NCBI GenBank assembly: GCA_038503035.1
Contig: JAVSML010000963.1
Location: 124,001 to 188,000 of the forward strand
Direction: 5' to 3'
DNA length: 64,000 bases
Source: Crocodylus rhombifer
Taxonomy: Eukaryota > Chordata > Crocodylia > Crocodylidae
Of this stretch, positions 48,601 through 59,602 are shown piece after piece. A program made the translations under genes and the position numbers. The notes beneath the pieces are model-generated. The model ran no database searches and was not told the DNA's origin. It saw only the letters and a list, made by a program, of their open reading frames with translations. The stretch's first letter is position 1; each line of letters opens with the position of its first letter.

Positions 48601-50035
48601 GGAAGGCTCAAAGAACCTAGATCTGGATCTTGAGAGATGTGCAGAATGCTAGAAGGTAGGCGATATACTCTTCCATGGGATAACACAAGATGTTTCTGTT
48701 CAAATTAAGCTCTTTATGTAGAAGCCCTAGACTGTTCTATTAGAGTGCAAAAAGGTGCAATGTACTCTTCAATTCTGAGCTGACCTTTCCTCATCCAGGG
48801 AATATGCACTTGAAACAAGATTGATTACACTTCTCTTCAGTCTGAACAAAGCACACACTGAATAGCAAAGCCATTTATTTTCCTTTTAGACATCCCATGG
48901 AAAAGTATGAGCTGCTTTTAGTCTTACTTTTTCATTACAAGGAAGACATTTTAATACACAGATCTTTTTAAAGAAGTGCCCTTTGCAGAAGTCTGATTAT
49001 ATAACAGGTCATACAAGCTGAGGAGGCTAGGGAACAAGTCCTTCAGCAAAATACACCCAATAGAAACAGCAGTGGCAGAAACAACTGAACATTTAGAACA
49101 AATCTGAAATTTAAAACTAAAGGATCTGGGGTTATTAAAGCACTGTACTGCTTTTCTATAAAACAGAAAAAAATACTGACATGTGAAAGGGGGCTGAACC
49201 ATGCTGAAACACATGGGTTTTAGAAGAGCTAAGTGTCACACAGGGCTGAAGGGGCTACTTGAGCAAGAGCAACACTAATTTTGCAGTGGAAAAGAATCAA
49301 GCTTGGCTTTCAGCAGCTTGTCTGACAGGGCTTGCGATGAGATACTTGCCTCTGGACAGGCAGTGAGGGAGAAAGGCAGAAAAGATGGAAACCATCAGCC
49401 CCTTCACCAGCATAAGTGATTCAAGAAGAAGGTAAAAGATATGGCAGGTCAACCCTAAAATACATCTGAATACTTCTCCTATGTATATGCAGGAACATGC
49501 AATAAATTTACCTGCCATCGAATCTGCAGACAACCCATACCAGCAGAAGTGGGATTGCACTGGGTGCCATTTATCTATCTACTCACCACTAACCACTTCC
49601 ACCTTGGCATCATACAGATGAAACTGTGAAATCCAGTGGAAACAAAATTTACCTGACACTATACACCCCAACAGTACACAGAGGGCACGTCTACACCATG
49701 GTAGCAGTGCAGCACCAAACAAGTCATGTGAACCTGCTTCAAAAGACACTCTCCAAACCCCCAAAATATGCTGATGAGATGAGTTCAGTCTGGGGTGTTT
49801 CCCTGTAAGTGCTCTCGAACCCTCATTCTCCAGTGTGCCTGACAGCAGCTACTGGGGATGACACTGGAGCAGCCACATTGCCACGATTCCACATCTGGAA
49901 TCATGTGGAAAGGTTCTGCTGGGGAACTGCTTCACTTCTACATATTACTACCATGGATTAGACGCATGGAAAGTAGCAAAAGTAACAAACATAAGGGTTT
50001 AATCTTCCCTATAGCTGGGGAGTCATCCTATATTA

Positions 50036-51440
50036 GTTTCATAGTTGGTAGGGTCAGAAGGGACCTGAGCAGATCATCTGGCAAAGCATCCACGCCAGAA
50101 GATAGGCGGGTGATCCAGGCTGACCTGGACAAGCTCAGCAAATGGGCAGAAGAGAACCTGATGGTGTTTAACACCGAAAAATGCAAGGTTCTCCACCTTG
50201 GGAGGAAAAACCTGCAGCATCCTTATAGGCTCGGCAGTGCTACGTTGGATAGCACTACAGAAGAAAGAGACTTGGGGGTCATCATTGACCACAAGATGGA
50301 CATGAGCCTGCAATGCGATGCTGCGGCTAATAAAGCGACCAAAACGCTGGCTTGCATCCATAGATACTTCTCGAGCAAATCCCGGGACGTTATTCTCCCC
50401 TTGTACTCGGCCTTGGTGAGGCCGCAGCTGGAGTACTGCGTCCAGTTTTGGGCTCCACAATTCAAAAAGGATGTGGAGAAGCTTGAAAGAGTCCAGAGGA
50501 GAGCCACGCACATGATCAGAGGTCAGGAAAACAGATCTTACGATGACAGGCTGAGAGACATGGGACTCTTTAGCCTGGAAAAGCGCAGGCTCAGGGGTGA
50601 TCTGATGGCCACCTATAAGTTTATCAGGGGTGACCACCAGGATCTGGGGAAGCGTTTGTTCACCAGAGCACCCCAAGGGATGACAATGTCAAATGGTCAC
50701 AAACTCCTGCAAGACCGTTTCAGGCTGGACATAAGGAAGAATTTCTTTCCTGTCCGAGCCCCCAAGGTCTGGAACAGTCTGCCAGCGGAGGTGGTTCAAG
50801 CACCTACATTGAACACCTTCAAGAGTAAATTGGATGCTTATCTTGCTGGGATCCTATGACCCCAGCTGACTTCCTGCCCTTTGGGCAGGGGACTGGACTC
50901 GATGATCTCCCGAGGTCCCTTCCAGCCCCGATGTCTATGAAATCTATGAAATCTAGTCTGACCCCCTGCCATGGCAGGAAAGAGCACTGGGGTCAAACGA
51001 CCCCAGCAAGGTGTTCATCCAGCCTCCTCTTAAACACCCCCAGGGTAGGAGCCAGCACCACTTCTCTTGGAAGTTGGTTCCAGATCCTAGCCGCCCTGAC
51101 CGTGAAGTCGCGGCTCCTGATGTCTAGCCTGAATCTACCCTCTGCCAGCTTGTGACCGTTATTCCTGGTCACTCTTGGTAGTGCTCAGGGGAACAGGGAC
51201 TCCCCCAATGCCTGCTGGTCCCCTCTGACTAGTTTGTAACAGGCCACTAGATCCCCTCAGCCTTCTCTTGAGGAGGGCTGAACAGGTTCGGGTCCCGTAG
51301 CCTCTCCTCATAGGGCCTACCCTGCTGCCCCCTGATCATGCGAATGGCCTCCTTTGGACCCTCTCCATGCTGTCGACAACCCTCCTGAAGTGCGGCGCCC
51401 AGAACTGGATGCAGTACTCCAATTGCAGCCTGACCAGCAA
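50036..51440 (-). mobile_element. Older CR1 LINE, minus strand, split by a younger CR1
   Basis: The minus-strand 3' end (50036-50079) has the inverted CR1 tail TTTCATAG and GGGACCTGAGCAGATCATCT. The body resumes at 50951 with AGTCTGACCCCCTGCC and runs to about 51440. Its translation includes MIRGQQGRPYEERLRDPNLF, a standard CR1 ORF2 block. The gap is filled by the plus-strand CR1 at 50080-50950. The frame is broken outside the insertion too, so this copy was already old. It is 5'-truncated near the tyrosine-rich ORF2 C-terminal region and is adjoined by a hAT element at 51462. Confidence 0.85.
50080..50950 (+). mobile_element. Younger CR1 LINE 3' fragment, ORF2 end intact
   Basis: It is truncated immediately after the catalytic FADD box. 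The CR1 frame starts with Gly-Lys-Ala-Ser-Thr-Pro-Glu and runs about 260 codons without a stop to 50859, through KCKVLHLGRKNLQHP, LPLYSALVRPQLEYC, MIRGQENRSYDDRLRDMGLF and KVWNSLPAEVVQAPTLNTF, ending AYLAGIL. The 3' UTR carries GGACTGGACTCGATGATC and a CTATGAAAT tail. The codons upstream of 50080 in the same frame belong to flanking DNA. An ATCT on each side (50076-50079 and 50951-50954) may be a short target duplication. It lies antisense to NPTN. Confidence 0.92.
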
Positions 51441-51461
51441 CACTTTCAACTCCACAGCCAC

Positions 51462-52114
51462 TAGGGGTGCACCGATAGAGATTTTTGAGGTCAATACCGA
51501 TAGCCAATATTTAAGGAGGTATAAAAGGCCAATACTGATCCAATTTCTGATACAGCTGAGTCCAGCTGGTAAATCTGTTGTGGTGGAAAGGTCGTGGGGG
51601 CAGAGGGGGAGGCAGCCTGGCAGCAGCAGTATTGGGAGCAGAGCAGTGGCAAAATTTGGGATGGATGCAGCATCCTCCCAGCACCAGCAGCGCCCACTCC
51701 GAGACCAGCCCCTGCCAAGAGCCCTGCACAGCCCTGGCTGCAGCCCTCCCGCTTGCCCCGCACAGATCCAGGAGGCACATGTCGCCCCCTCCAGGGTGTA
51801 AGCAGCAGCGATGGGAGCTGCCCCCTTCCCCCGGCTGGGCAGCGCCTATCCCTGCCCTCTCCCTCACCAAAGGGGGTCAGTGATCTGCTCTCCCATGCCC
51901 CTTCCCCTTCCACCACACTGGACTTACCAGGTGGAGGCAGCTCTCCATGCTGCCAGCTCTGCTCCTCATTGCCTGCGTGCTGCACTGTGGCTGCATGCAG
52001 CACAGGTATTTAAATGGCCAAATTACTGGCCCCATTGGGCCTATATCTGACACAACAAATTTTCTTTAGGTCAGTACCGATCCGATATCGGACCGATGCA
52101 TCAGTTCACCTCTA
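51462..52114. mobile_element. Foldback hAT-like element, 653 bp
   Basis: The left end TAGGGGTGCACCGATA and the inverted right end TAGAGGTGAACTGATG match well. Inner blocks are mirrored too, for example CTGGTAAATCTGTTGTGGTG on the left and, inverted, CTGGTAAGTCCAGTGTGGTG on the right. Flanks ACAGCCAC (51454-51461) and AAGGCCAC (52115-52122) match at 6 of 8 positions, as for a hAT duplication. The GC-rich centre produces overlapping spurious frames on both strands; none resembles a transposase. Confidence 0.8.
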
Positions 52115-55100
52115 AAGGCCACTGTTACATATCTCCACACTCTACAACCTGGACTGTGATCTTATATTGGCATTGCATATATCAAACAAGTTATATATGT
52201 TGGTCTGACAAATGATATCACCTCTACCATGAGTTCTGATTCTATGATGTAAATGTATACATCCATGAGCTAGACAATCTGAACCAGAGCTGCCATTCTG
52301 GGAACACAGGAAGTCAAACTCTGTGTAGTCCTATGCTAACTCTCAAGTCCACATCAATAACAAATAGTATGGATATAAAGCTACAAACTACAGAGAAAGG
52401 CTGGCCATGCCTAGTAAGTTAACTTAGGAAAACACACTTCTTAAAATGAAGCTTTACAAGCATTTGGCACATTTGCAATGAAGGGGATGGAAAGGATAGA
52501 GGCAGTAATGAATTCTAAAATACTGCAGCAGAAGAACCAGAAATACTGTAGGAGATCTCTGCTGGTTTGTGAGTTTACATGGGTTTGTTCCAATCTGTAT
52601 TCTCGGGAAGAAAGCTTAGTTCAAGACAAATGTCAGAAGTGCTAATTTATTTTGTTCCAGTTATTTTTTCTTTTTTGACACCTCTTACTCTAACAGACAT
52701 TTGTTTCAAGTGCAGTCGCTCAAAGTAATCAAACCAATAGATGAGTACGTTATTATTCAACGCGCCTGCGTCTTTGAAGTCATACTTGCTTACTTCATTG
52801 ATAAAAACAAGCTAAATCCAATTAATAATGCAGAGGCTCTACAGTTATGGAAAGGATATTAATTCTATTCTGCTTAATACGTCAAAAAAAAGAAGCAAAA
52901 AACCTGTCAGCTAAGCTATATAAAATCCCATTACTGGTTGTTATGATCTAAAAGGCAGGGAAAAAAGAAACAAGAGCTCACACCTTTGGCAGTTAAGAAC
53001 AGTCAACCTATCTCAAATGCACTAGCTGTAGACTCAGGAATTTACTGAGCCTAAAAAGCAATTTCTCAAACAACTTCCAGAATATAATTGCACTTTTTAT
53101 CATAGTGACTATCACTTCAAGTCTGAATTCCTTTTACATATCTACAAGGACCTGTAACATTCAGAAATCAACGTCTACTTCCAACATGTCAGCAACTAAA
53201 AATTAAGTGCGAGATGCAAAGAGTTCTGATCTCTAGGAATCTGGTGCAGATGGATCGCAGATAACTCAACTCAACCTAAAAGTATTTAGACACCACCAGT
53301 GCCAACTTCAGGTATCAGATCCAAACTACAGGAGAAACCTTCAGATCTAGCATTAATTGTAGGATCAAAGCAATGTGGAACAACAAGAACATTCCTGAAA
53401 CCAGTCAACTCTCATTCAGGAGAATTCCTGAAATCCAGAAGCAAGAGTGGCAGAGCCTAATCCAAAAGGAAGAATAAAATGATCCTGAGAGGTCGATCCA
53501 TGATCCAGTTTTAAAAATCTGGACACAATCCAAGGTTTTGTACTACCTTCTGCACTAAATGGATCTTTATGGGGTTAGCTCAAGTGTATCATACAGTTAC
53601 ACAATGAAGTTCACTACTGGATCTGGCAACAGGAAGAGGGAACTTGGGTAATTTCCTAAAGGGAAAAGAAAGGTCACTGATCATTTTCTTGTTTGTAATT
53701 CAGTGAAGTTGCTCTAGATGTCCCCTTACACTTCCCTTCTATCTCCCAAAATATCTGTATGCTACCAATGGTTATTTTCCCTTTTCAGTAATGTTTGTAC
53801 CAGGGCACGTAGTGTCACTGACAGTTTGACTCAAATTTGAGATGAAGATTGCAGTCCAAGAAAACACGTGACTGCTTTAGCCAAACCAGCTCAGTTCCTA
53901 GCGTCTTCAAAACTGAAAAAATACATGTCTAAGTACAGCTCCTACAAAAGTATTACACCTTTTATGGCTAGGAGAAGAAAGCTGTGTGGCTGGCACATAC
54001 CATTCTAAGTTGAATGGCCCTGCTGGTCACCTAGGCAGTACAAAAATGTTCCATGTGATTACCTGAATAGAAGGCCTTTTCCTTTACAGAAGAGAGAAAG
54101 ATTCACTTCTCAGAGACAAGGCTCCTCAACGTAGGCTTCAGCAGCTTAGAGAGAACATTTTCCAAAACACTAGTTCCTGACACTATCAGAGGAAAAACAG
54201 CCGGCTGTACAAACTGAGTATCAGGCATTTTAATCCAGAAACAGATGATGAATTTTCCCCCATATAAAAAAGTTGGGGGTTTTTGGTATCTTCTCCCAAC
54301 ATTACAAGTTTACGAGCACAAGGACAGAATGACAGCAAAACGGAAACTTCAGGTCATGGTGGAAAACATCTGTCTTGTTTCTGACATTCCAAATTCACAA
54401 TATAAAAATAAAGTTAACTTGCATATTTACAAGCAGTTAAAACAGATTGGGTTTTTCCCCATCCTGTAATTCCTACTGAAAACCTGACAAATTATGCCAC
54501 TACCTCATGAAAGATTTTCTTCTACTTATCTGGTCCCCAGTTCTCACGATGCCAGAAGTCCAAAATATTGAAGAGAATCACACCTTTTGAATGGGATGAA
54601 TACAGGATGGACAAAATTGACTGAACATTGTCTTCACTTACTCCACTTCATCTGAGGGTAGCAAACCACAAAAGTATTGCCATACTATCAATAGCATTTT
54701 AAAAAATTGCCTTTTTTCTGTAAAAGTATTTCAGAGGAGCAAAGGAAGACTTGCCTGTACCTTTATAACGTAGGATGAAACAGTGGTTAGATGTTCACTC
54801 AAACCTTATTTTGATTTTTTTTGATTCAGCAACAAGAGCAATTATGTCGCACCACCTACTGCATTACTGTCACAGGGGCACTGAGGTGTCCTGTGCCTTA
54901 GAGGATAGGAGAGCTGTCAATCAGCAGGGCAGCAGCTGCTGGTTGCTGTGGCAACCAGCCGGTCAGATGACTGGAAGGGGGCAGGGCTGGGCCCTTTATA
55001 AACAGCCCAGGCCGGACCCTGAGAGCAGTTCCCCTCTGGCAGCTGCAGGAGCAGGAGCTCTGTGGGAGAGCTGAGCAGCAGAGTCAATGGTGGTGGTCTG

Positions 55101-55423
55101 ACCGGCTGCAATGATGCGAGGGGAGAGAGAGAGCCTGGATAGAGGTATGGGAGAGAGCCAGCATTGAGTGGAGCTGGGTTTATAAGCTCGGGGCTTATGA
55201 TTGTGTTGTAAGCCGGTAGGCTTCTGGTGTTTGAGTTATAGCCGTTTGGCTTTGGATTCAGTTATCGTTACACCAGAGGACTGGGTGAGGCTGTAGGGGT
55301 GTGAGGAGGCCTCACGGGGACTCCCCAGTAGCTTGGGGGTTCCTGGTGCCCAGTGGGGCACAGCTGTTTGCATCAGAGGGGGTGTGTGGGGTTTCGCACC
55401 CCAGCCTGTGAGGGCGGTATTTG

Positions 55424-55560
55424 GCCCCAGAGGGGGGCAGCGGGTGCAAGAGGTGTGGCATAGGCCCCAGAGGGGGCGAGAAGTGTGGGAGGTGCGGCAA
55501 AGGCCCTAGAGGGGGTGAGAAGCTCCGGGAGCGGGCAAGCGCACTAGGAAGAACCCTAGG
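55424..55560. repeat. About 39-bp tandem repeat in the CR1 leader
   Basis: Three imperfect units start GGCCCCAGAGGGGGGCAGCG, GGCCCCAGAGGGGGCGAGAA and GGCCCTAGAGGGGGTGAGAA, each continuing with a GTGTGG or CTCCGG block. Unit length is 39-40 bp. Confidence 0.75.
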
Positions 55561-55745
55561 AGAGGGTGAGTGTACCGAGGGAAGCCCCAGGGGCAGGAGC
55601 ATATGCTGAGAGGTGCTCCAGGAGCGGGCGCGGGTACCAAGAGAGGCCCCAAGAATAGTTGGGGCATTTTTCTGATTGTTAGAAACCCCGTAACGGGGAG
55701 ACTAAAAAGGATCCTAGAAAGGTTCCTCAGTATTGGGGACCCCGA

Positions 55746-55990
55746 GGGGCCTAAAGGGCCAAGTAAGGCTTCGGTCGCCTGAGCCTAAGCGGACACCAAG
55801 GATTGACAGGATCCTGAGGGGTCAGGTAGGCTAGATAAGGCTCAGGTCGCCTGAGCCTAAGCGGACACCAAGGATTGACAGGACCCTGAGGGGTCAGGTA
55901 GGCCAGGTAAGGCTCAGGTCGCCTGAGCCTAAGCTGACTCATAATGTTGGCAAGAACCCAGTAGGGTCAGAAGGGCCAGGTAAGGAAAGG
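55746..55990. repeat. 72-bp tandem repeat (3.4 copies) in the CR1 leader
   Basis: Units start at 55746, 55818, 55890 and about 55962, spaced exactly 72 bp. Shared blocks are GGGGTCAGGTAGG, CTCAGGTCGCCTGAGCCTAA and GCGGACACCAAGGATTGACA. GGTCGCCTGAGCC includes a short palindrome. The third unit has diverged in its second half and the fourth is cut short. Confidence 0.92.
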
Positions 55991-56299
55991 AAGTCAGCCA
56001 GTGACTCCAGAGATGGTGTCTTCAGGAGGGATCTGGATTCTACAACCACGACCAGCACTTCCAGGGAGGAGGCTTCCTCGGATGAGATGATCTTCATCCC
56101 TCTCCTAGAGGTAAGCATCTGTTCTCTCGCAGGTTGGCTGATCTCCTCCAAAGAGTTTTAAACTAGGTTTGACAGGGGACGGGGAAACTGGTGGTTGATG
56201 AGAACCCAGGGTTGGAAAGCCACAAACAAGGCACTGGGCCTAACCAGGTTAGCACTAAAGGGAACACAAACCATCAAGGCAAAGGGGCATCAAGAGCAC

Positions 56300-59165
56300 C
56301 CACTGCAGGGCTAAAATGTCTTTACACAAATGCCAGGAGTATGGGGAACAAGCAAGAGGAGCTCATACTCCTACCTGCTAGCACACAGTATGACCTAGTC
56401 GGCTTAACTGAAACATGGGGGGATTCTACACGCAACTGGGCAGTAGGCACTGAGGGGTACAGGTTGTACAGATGAGACAGAGTGGGGAGAAAAGGCGGGG
56501 ATGCAGCTCTATAAATTAAGGAGCAGTAGACATCTTCCATCATCAAGGCAGGAGTGGAGGAGGGGAATACTGAGGCATTGTGGGTTAGGATCCAGGGGGG
56601 GCCAGGGGAAGAGGACTTAGTAGTGGGGGTCAACTACAGACCTCCTCACCAGAATGATGAGCTAGATGAGGTATTCCCCAAGCAGCTCTCAGATGCCATA
56701 CAGGCGAGGGAGGCAGTGGTCATGGGGGACCTAAAATTACCTGGACACCAGCTGGGAGGAACAGGTGGCCAAAACAAGCCGCTCAACGAGGTTCTTGCAC
56801 TGTATGCAGGACCTCCACCTAACCCAGATGGTGTCCAGTCCCACCAGGGGTAGCACTTTGCTAGACCTGGTCTTAGCAACAGAGGATGATTTTGTGGGGT
56901 ACCAGCAGTACATAGTAACCTGGGTGATAGCGACCACCACTTGGTAGAGTTCACTATCCAGCGAAGGGTGAGAAAAATATCCAGTGAAGCTAAAGTGTCA
57001 GACTTCAGAAGGGCCAACTTTAGTAAACTTAAAAACCTAGTTAGTGAGGTGGTGGAACTCAAGAGCATCAAGCTAATGGGGATCCAAGAGGGTTGCCAGT
57101 TTCTCAAGGGAGTAACCCCTGGGGCACAAAAGGAGTCTATCCCCTTATGCAGGAAAGGGGCTAAGGGGATTTAAAAAAAAACAAAAACCCTTGGCTGAAC
57201 TGGGAGCTTCAGGAAAGACTGGGGGCAAAGAAAGAGAAGTATAGGCAGTGGAAGCAGGGGGCAGCCACCAAGGAGGCGTGCACCAGGGTGGTGTATATTG
57301 CAGGGAGTCAGTTAGGCAGGTCAAGGCAGGACTGGAGCTTAGGCTGGCTACGACAATTAAGGACAATAAAAAGTCCTTCTACAGATGCATAGCGAGCAAA
57401 AAAATAAATAAAAAAAGCACAGAGTAGCACAGGACCTCTGCACGATGAAACAGGTCAGCTGGTGGTTGACGCAGAGAAAAAGGCGGAGCTCTTCAGTGAG
57501 TTCTTCACTTCAGTATTCCTTAATACGGACCAAGACAATCCCCCCCACCTTAAGCATAGACAGATGTCCAAAAGGCACCAGACTGCCAAAGGTTAGTGCT
57601 GACTTAGTTAGTGCTAAGGAGCACTTGGAAGGGGTGGATCGGTACAAGTCAGCCGGCCTGGATGACCTACGTCCATGGGTGCTGAAGGAATTGGCCAGTG
57701 TCATTGCTTAGCTGCTGGCATGGCTATTCAAGCTCTCATGGTGCTCCGGCCAGGTCCCTGAGGACTGGAAAAAGGCCAACCTGGTGCCGATTTTTTGAGA
57801 AGGGAGGAGCCAGGTAACTTTAGGCCAGTCAGTCTTACCTCTATCCCAGGGAAAATACTAGAAAAAAAATCAAAGCGTGTATTTGCAAATGCCCAGCAGG
57901 GGAAACAATGCTGAAAGGAAACCAGCATGGGTTCGTCACAGGTAGATCCTACCTGAAAACCTTTATAACCTTTTATGACCAGGTCACACACTGCCTTGAC
58001 ACAGGAGCTGAGGCTGATGTCATCTACCTCAATTTTAGGAAGGCCTTCAACAGTTTCACATCCTATTCTCATAGGGAAGCTAAAGGGCTGTGGAATGGAC
58101 ACCTACACAGTCGGGTGAGTGGCTAACTGGCTTAGGGACTGTACCCAGAGAGTGGTGGTTGACAGGTCATTCTCAGCCTGGAAGGAGGTGGGCAGTGGGG
58201 TCCCACAGGGTTCAGTCCTTGGGCAGCATTATTTAATATCTTCATCAGCGCTTTGGACAAGGGTGTGGTGAGCACCCTCTACAAGTCTGCGGATGATACC
58301 AAATTATGGGGAAAAGTTAATACACCAGAGGGCAGGGAGCAGATACAGGCCGACCTGGACAGGTTGAATCAATGGGAGGAACGTAATAGGATGCAATTCA
58401 ACAAAGATAAAAGTAAGGTACTCCACCTGGGATGGAGGAATCCCCAGTATACCTACAAGTTGGGGGATGTCCTCCTCAGCAGCTCAGAGGCTGAGAGAGA
58501 TCCTGGAGTCATAGCTGACTTCAAGATGAACATAAGCTGGCAGTGTAACGAGGCCAATCACACCTTGTTGTGTATTAACAGATGCGTGACCAACAGATTG
58601 AAGGAGGTGATGCTCCCCCTCTATGCAGCACTGGTTAGGCTGCAGTTGGAGTATTGCGCCCAGTTTTGGGTGCCGCACTTCAAGAGGGACACGGAGGATC
58701 GGGAGACTGTTCAGAGGGCCACCCACATGACTAGTAGTCTCCATGAAAGACCCTATGAGGAGAGGTTGAGATCTGGATCTCTTCAGCCTATACAAAATAC
58801 AGCTGAGGGGTGACCTTGTAGCCACTTATAAATTTACTAGGGGAGGACAGCAGGGAATTGGGGATGCACTGTTTACCAGAGCGCCCCAGGGAGTAACTAG
58901 GAATAATGGGTGCAATCTAGTAGAGAGTAGATTTACGTCAGACATTAGGAAAAAAAAAGTTTTACAATAAGGGTGGCCAGAGTCTGGAATGGGCTTCCAA
59001 GAGAGGTGGTGCTATCACCTAATTTGGAGGTCTTCGAGAGGAGGCTTGACAGTCACCTGGCCGGGGTTGTCTGACCTCGGTCCTCTTTCCTGCCAGAGGC
59101 AGGGGGTTGGACACGATGATCCATTGGGTCCCTTCCAACTCTATAATCTATGAATCTATGAAAAA
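56300..59165 (+). pseudogene. CR1 LINE ORF2 (endonuclease + reverse transcriptase), broken, and 3' end
   Basis: The endonuclease begins LKCLYTNARSMGNKQEEL and runs through LVGLTETWGDS and VVGVNYRPPHQNDE. Its GDFN motif is changed to GDLKLP, whereas the SDHHLVEF motif (about 56930-56955) survives in a shifted frame. The reverse transcriptase follows with DRYKSAGLDDLRPWVLKELA, VPEDWKKANLVPIF, a YLNFRKAFN segment and the catalytic box as SADDTKLWGKV (about 58285), which keeps both Asp. LPLYAALVRLQLEYCAQFW completes the C-terminal part. At least five frame changes and several stops separate these blocks. The 3' end carries GGACACGATGATCCATTGGG and CTATGAATCTATGAAA. It is the longest CR1 of the window and is antisense to NPTN. 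Confidence 0.92.
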
Positions 59166-59592
59166 TCCTTGACTCTCACAGTTTCTGGACCACCACAGGT
59201 ACATCACTCTTACACTAATTTATAAATGTACTCCAAATGAAAACCAGTCTACCATTACATCAATTCAATCAGTCCTCAGCACCTTCCATCTCTCTGAGAG
59301 CTCACTTACCAGTCACAGGTGCACAGTACATGTTGGCAGAAAGTAAATCAGTCTTTAGAAATGATATTGCAAAGAAGTTTATGAAAGACTCTTGTGAGTA
59401 CATCCAACTATTAAGGACCCAGTACCATCTTCTGTTCTCAACTAAGTTCCTATTCAACTAACAAAGCCTCCTTTTGAGCACAGTGCCCTTTGTTCCACGG
59501 CTATGATGAAAGATATTGTGATAGGTAACAGTGTGAACCTCATAACCAAGCTAGGCCTCGGGTTACTTTTTCACAAAGATGAGGTGGTACTT

Positions 59593-59602
59593 NNNNNNNN
59601 NN
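59593..59602. other. Assembly gap (10 N)
   Basis: Ten N residues, followed by an A run. The fixed short length suggests a gap of unknown or estimated size at a homopolymer. Confidence 1.

Larger units (their letters stand above)
54870..56300 (+). mobile_element. GC-rich leader of a near-complete CR1 (5' UTR / ORF1 region)
   Basis: GC content rises sharply near 54870 and stays high until ORF2 begins near 56310. The segment contains a TATA-like TTTATAAAC (54996-55004), two tandem-repeat arrays (55424 and 55746) and, just before ORF2, AGTTTTAAACTAGGTTTGAC, which in other CR1s sits between leader and ORF2. I see no intact ORF1. The left boundary is approximate. An alternative reading of 54870-55740 is an unrelated LTR-type or promoter-bearing repeat into which the CR1 was inserted. 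Confidence 0.6.

Noticed and set aside
49684..49900. GAGGGCACGTCTACACC as the end of a DNA transposon
   Set aside because: The motif resembles ends of reptile DNA-transposon relics, but I could not find a matching inverted end or a duplication.
49858..50079. N-terminal part of the 333-codon frame around 50 kb
   Set aside because: The CR1 homology starts only at about 50080; the upstream codons are flanking DNA and older inverted CR1 tail read in frame by chance.
51491..52050. Several overlapping frames of 79-170 codons on both strands
   Set aside because: They fall in the GC-rich core of the foldback hAT element; mirrored composition produces open frames on both strands with no transposase motif.
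54870..55740. CpG-island-like promoter with NPTN exon 1
   Set aside because: GC-rich with a TATA-like box, but on the plus strand, leading into CR1 ORF2. No signal-peptide sequence is readable on the minus strand.
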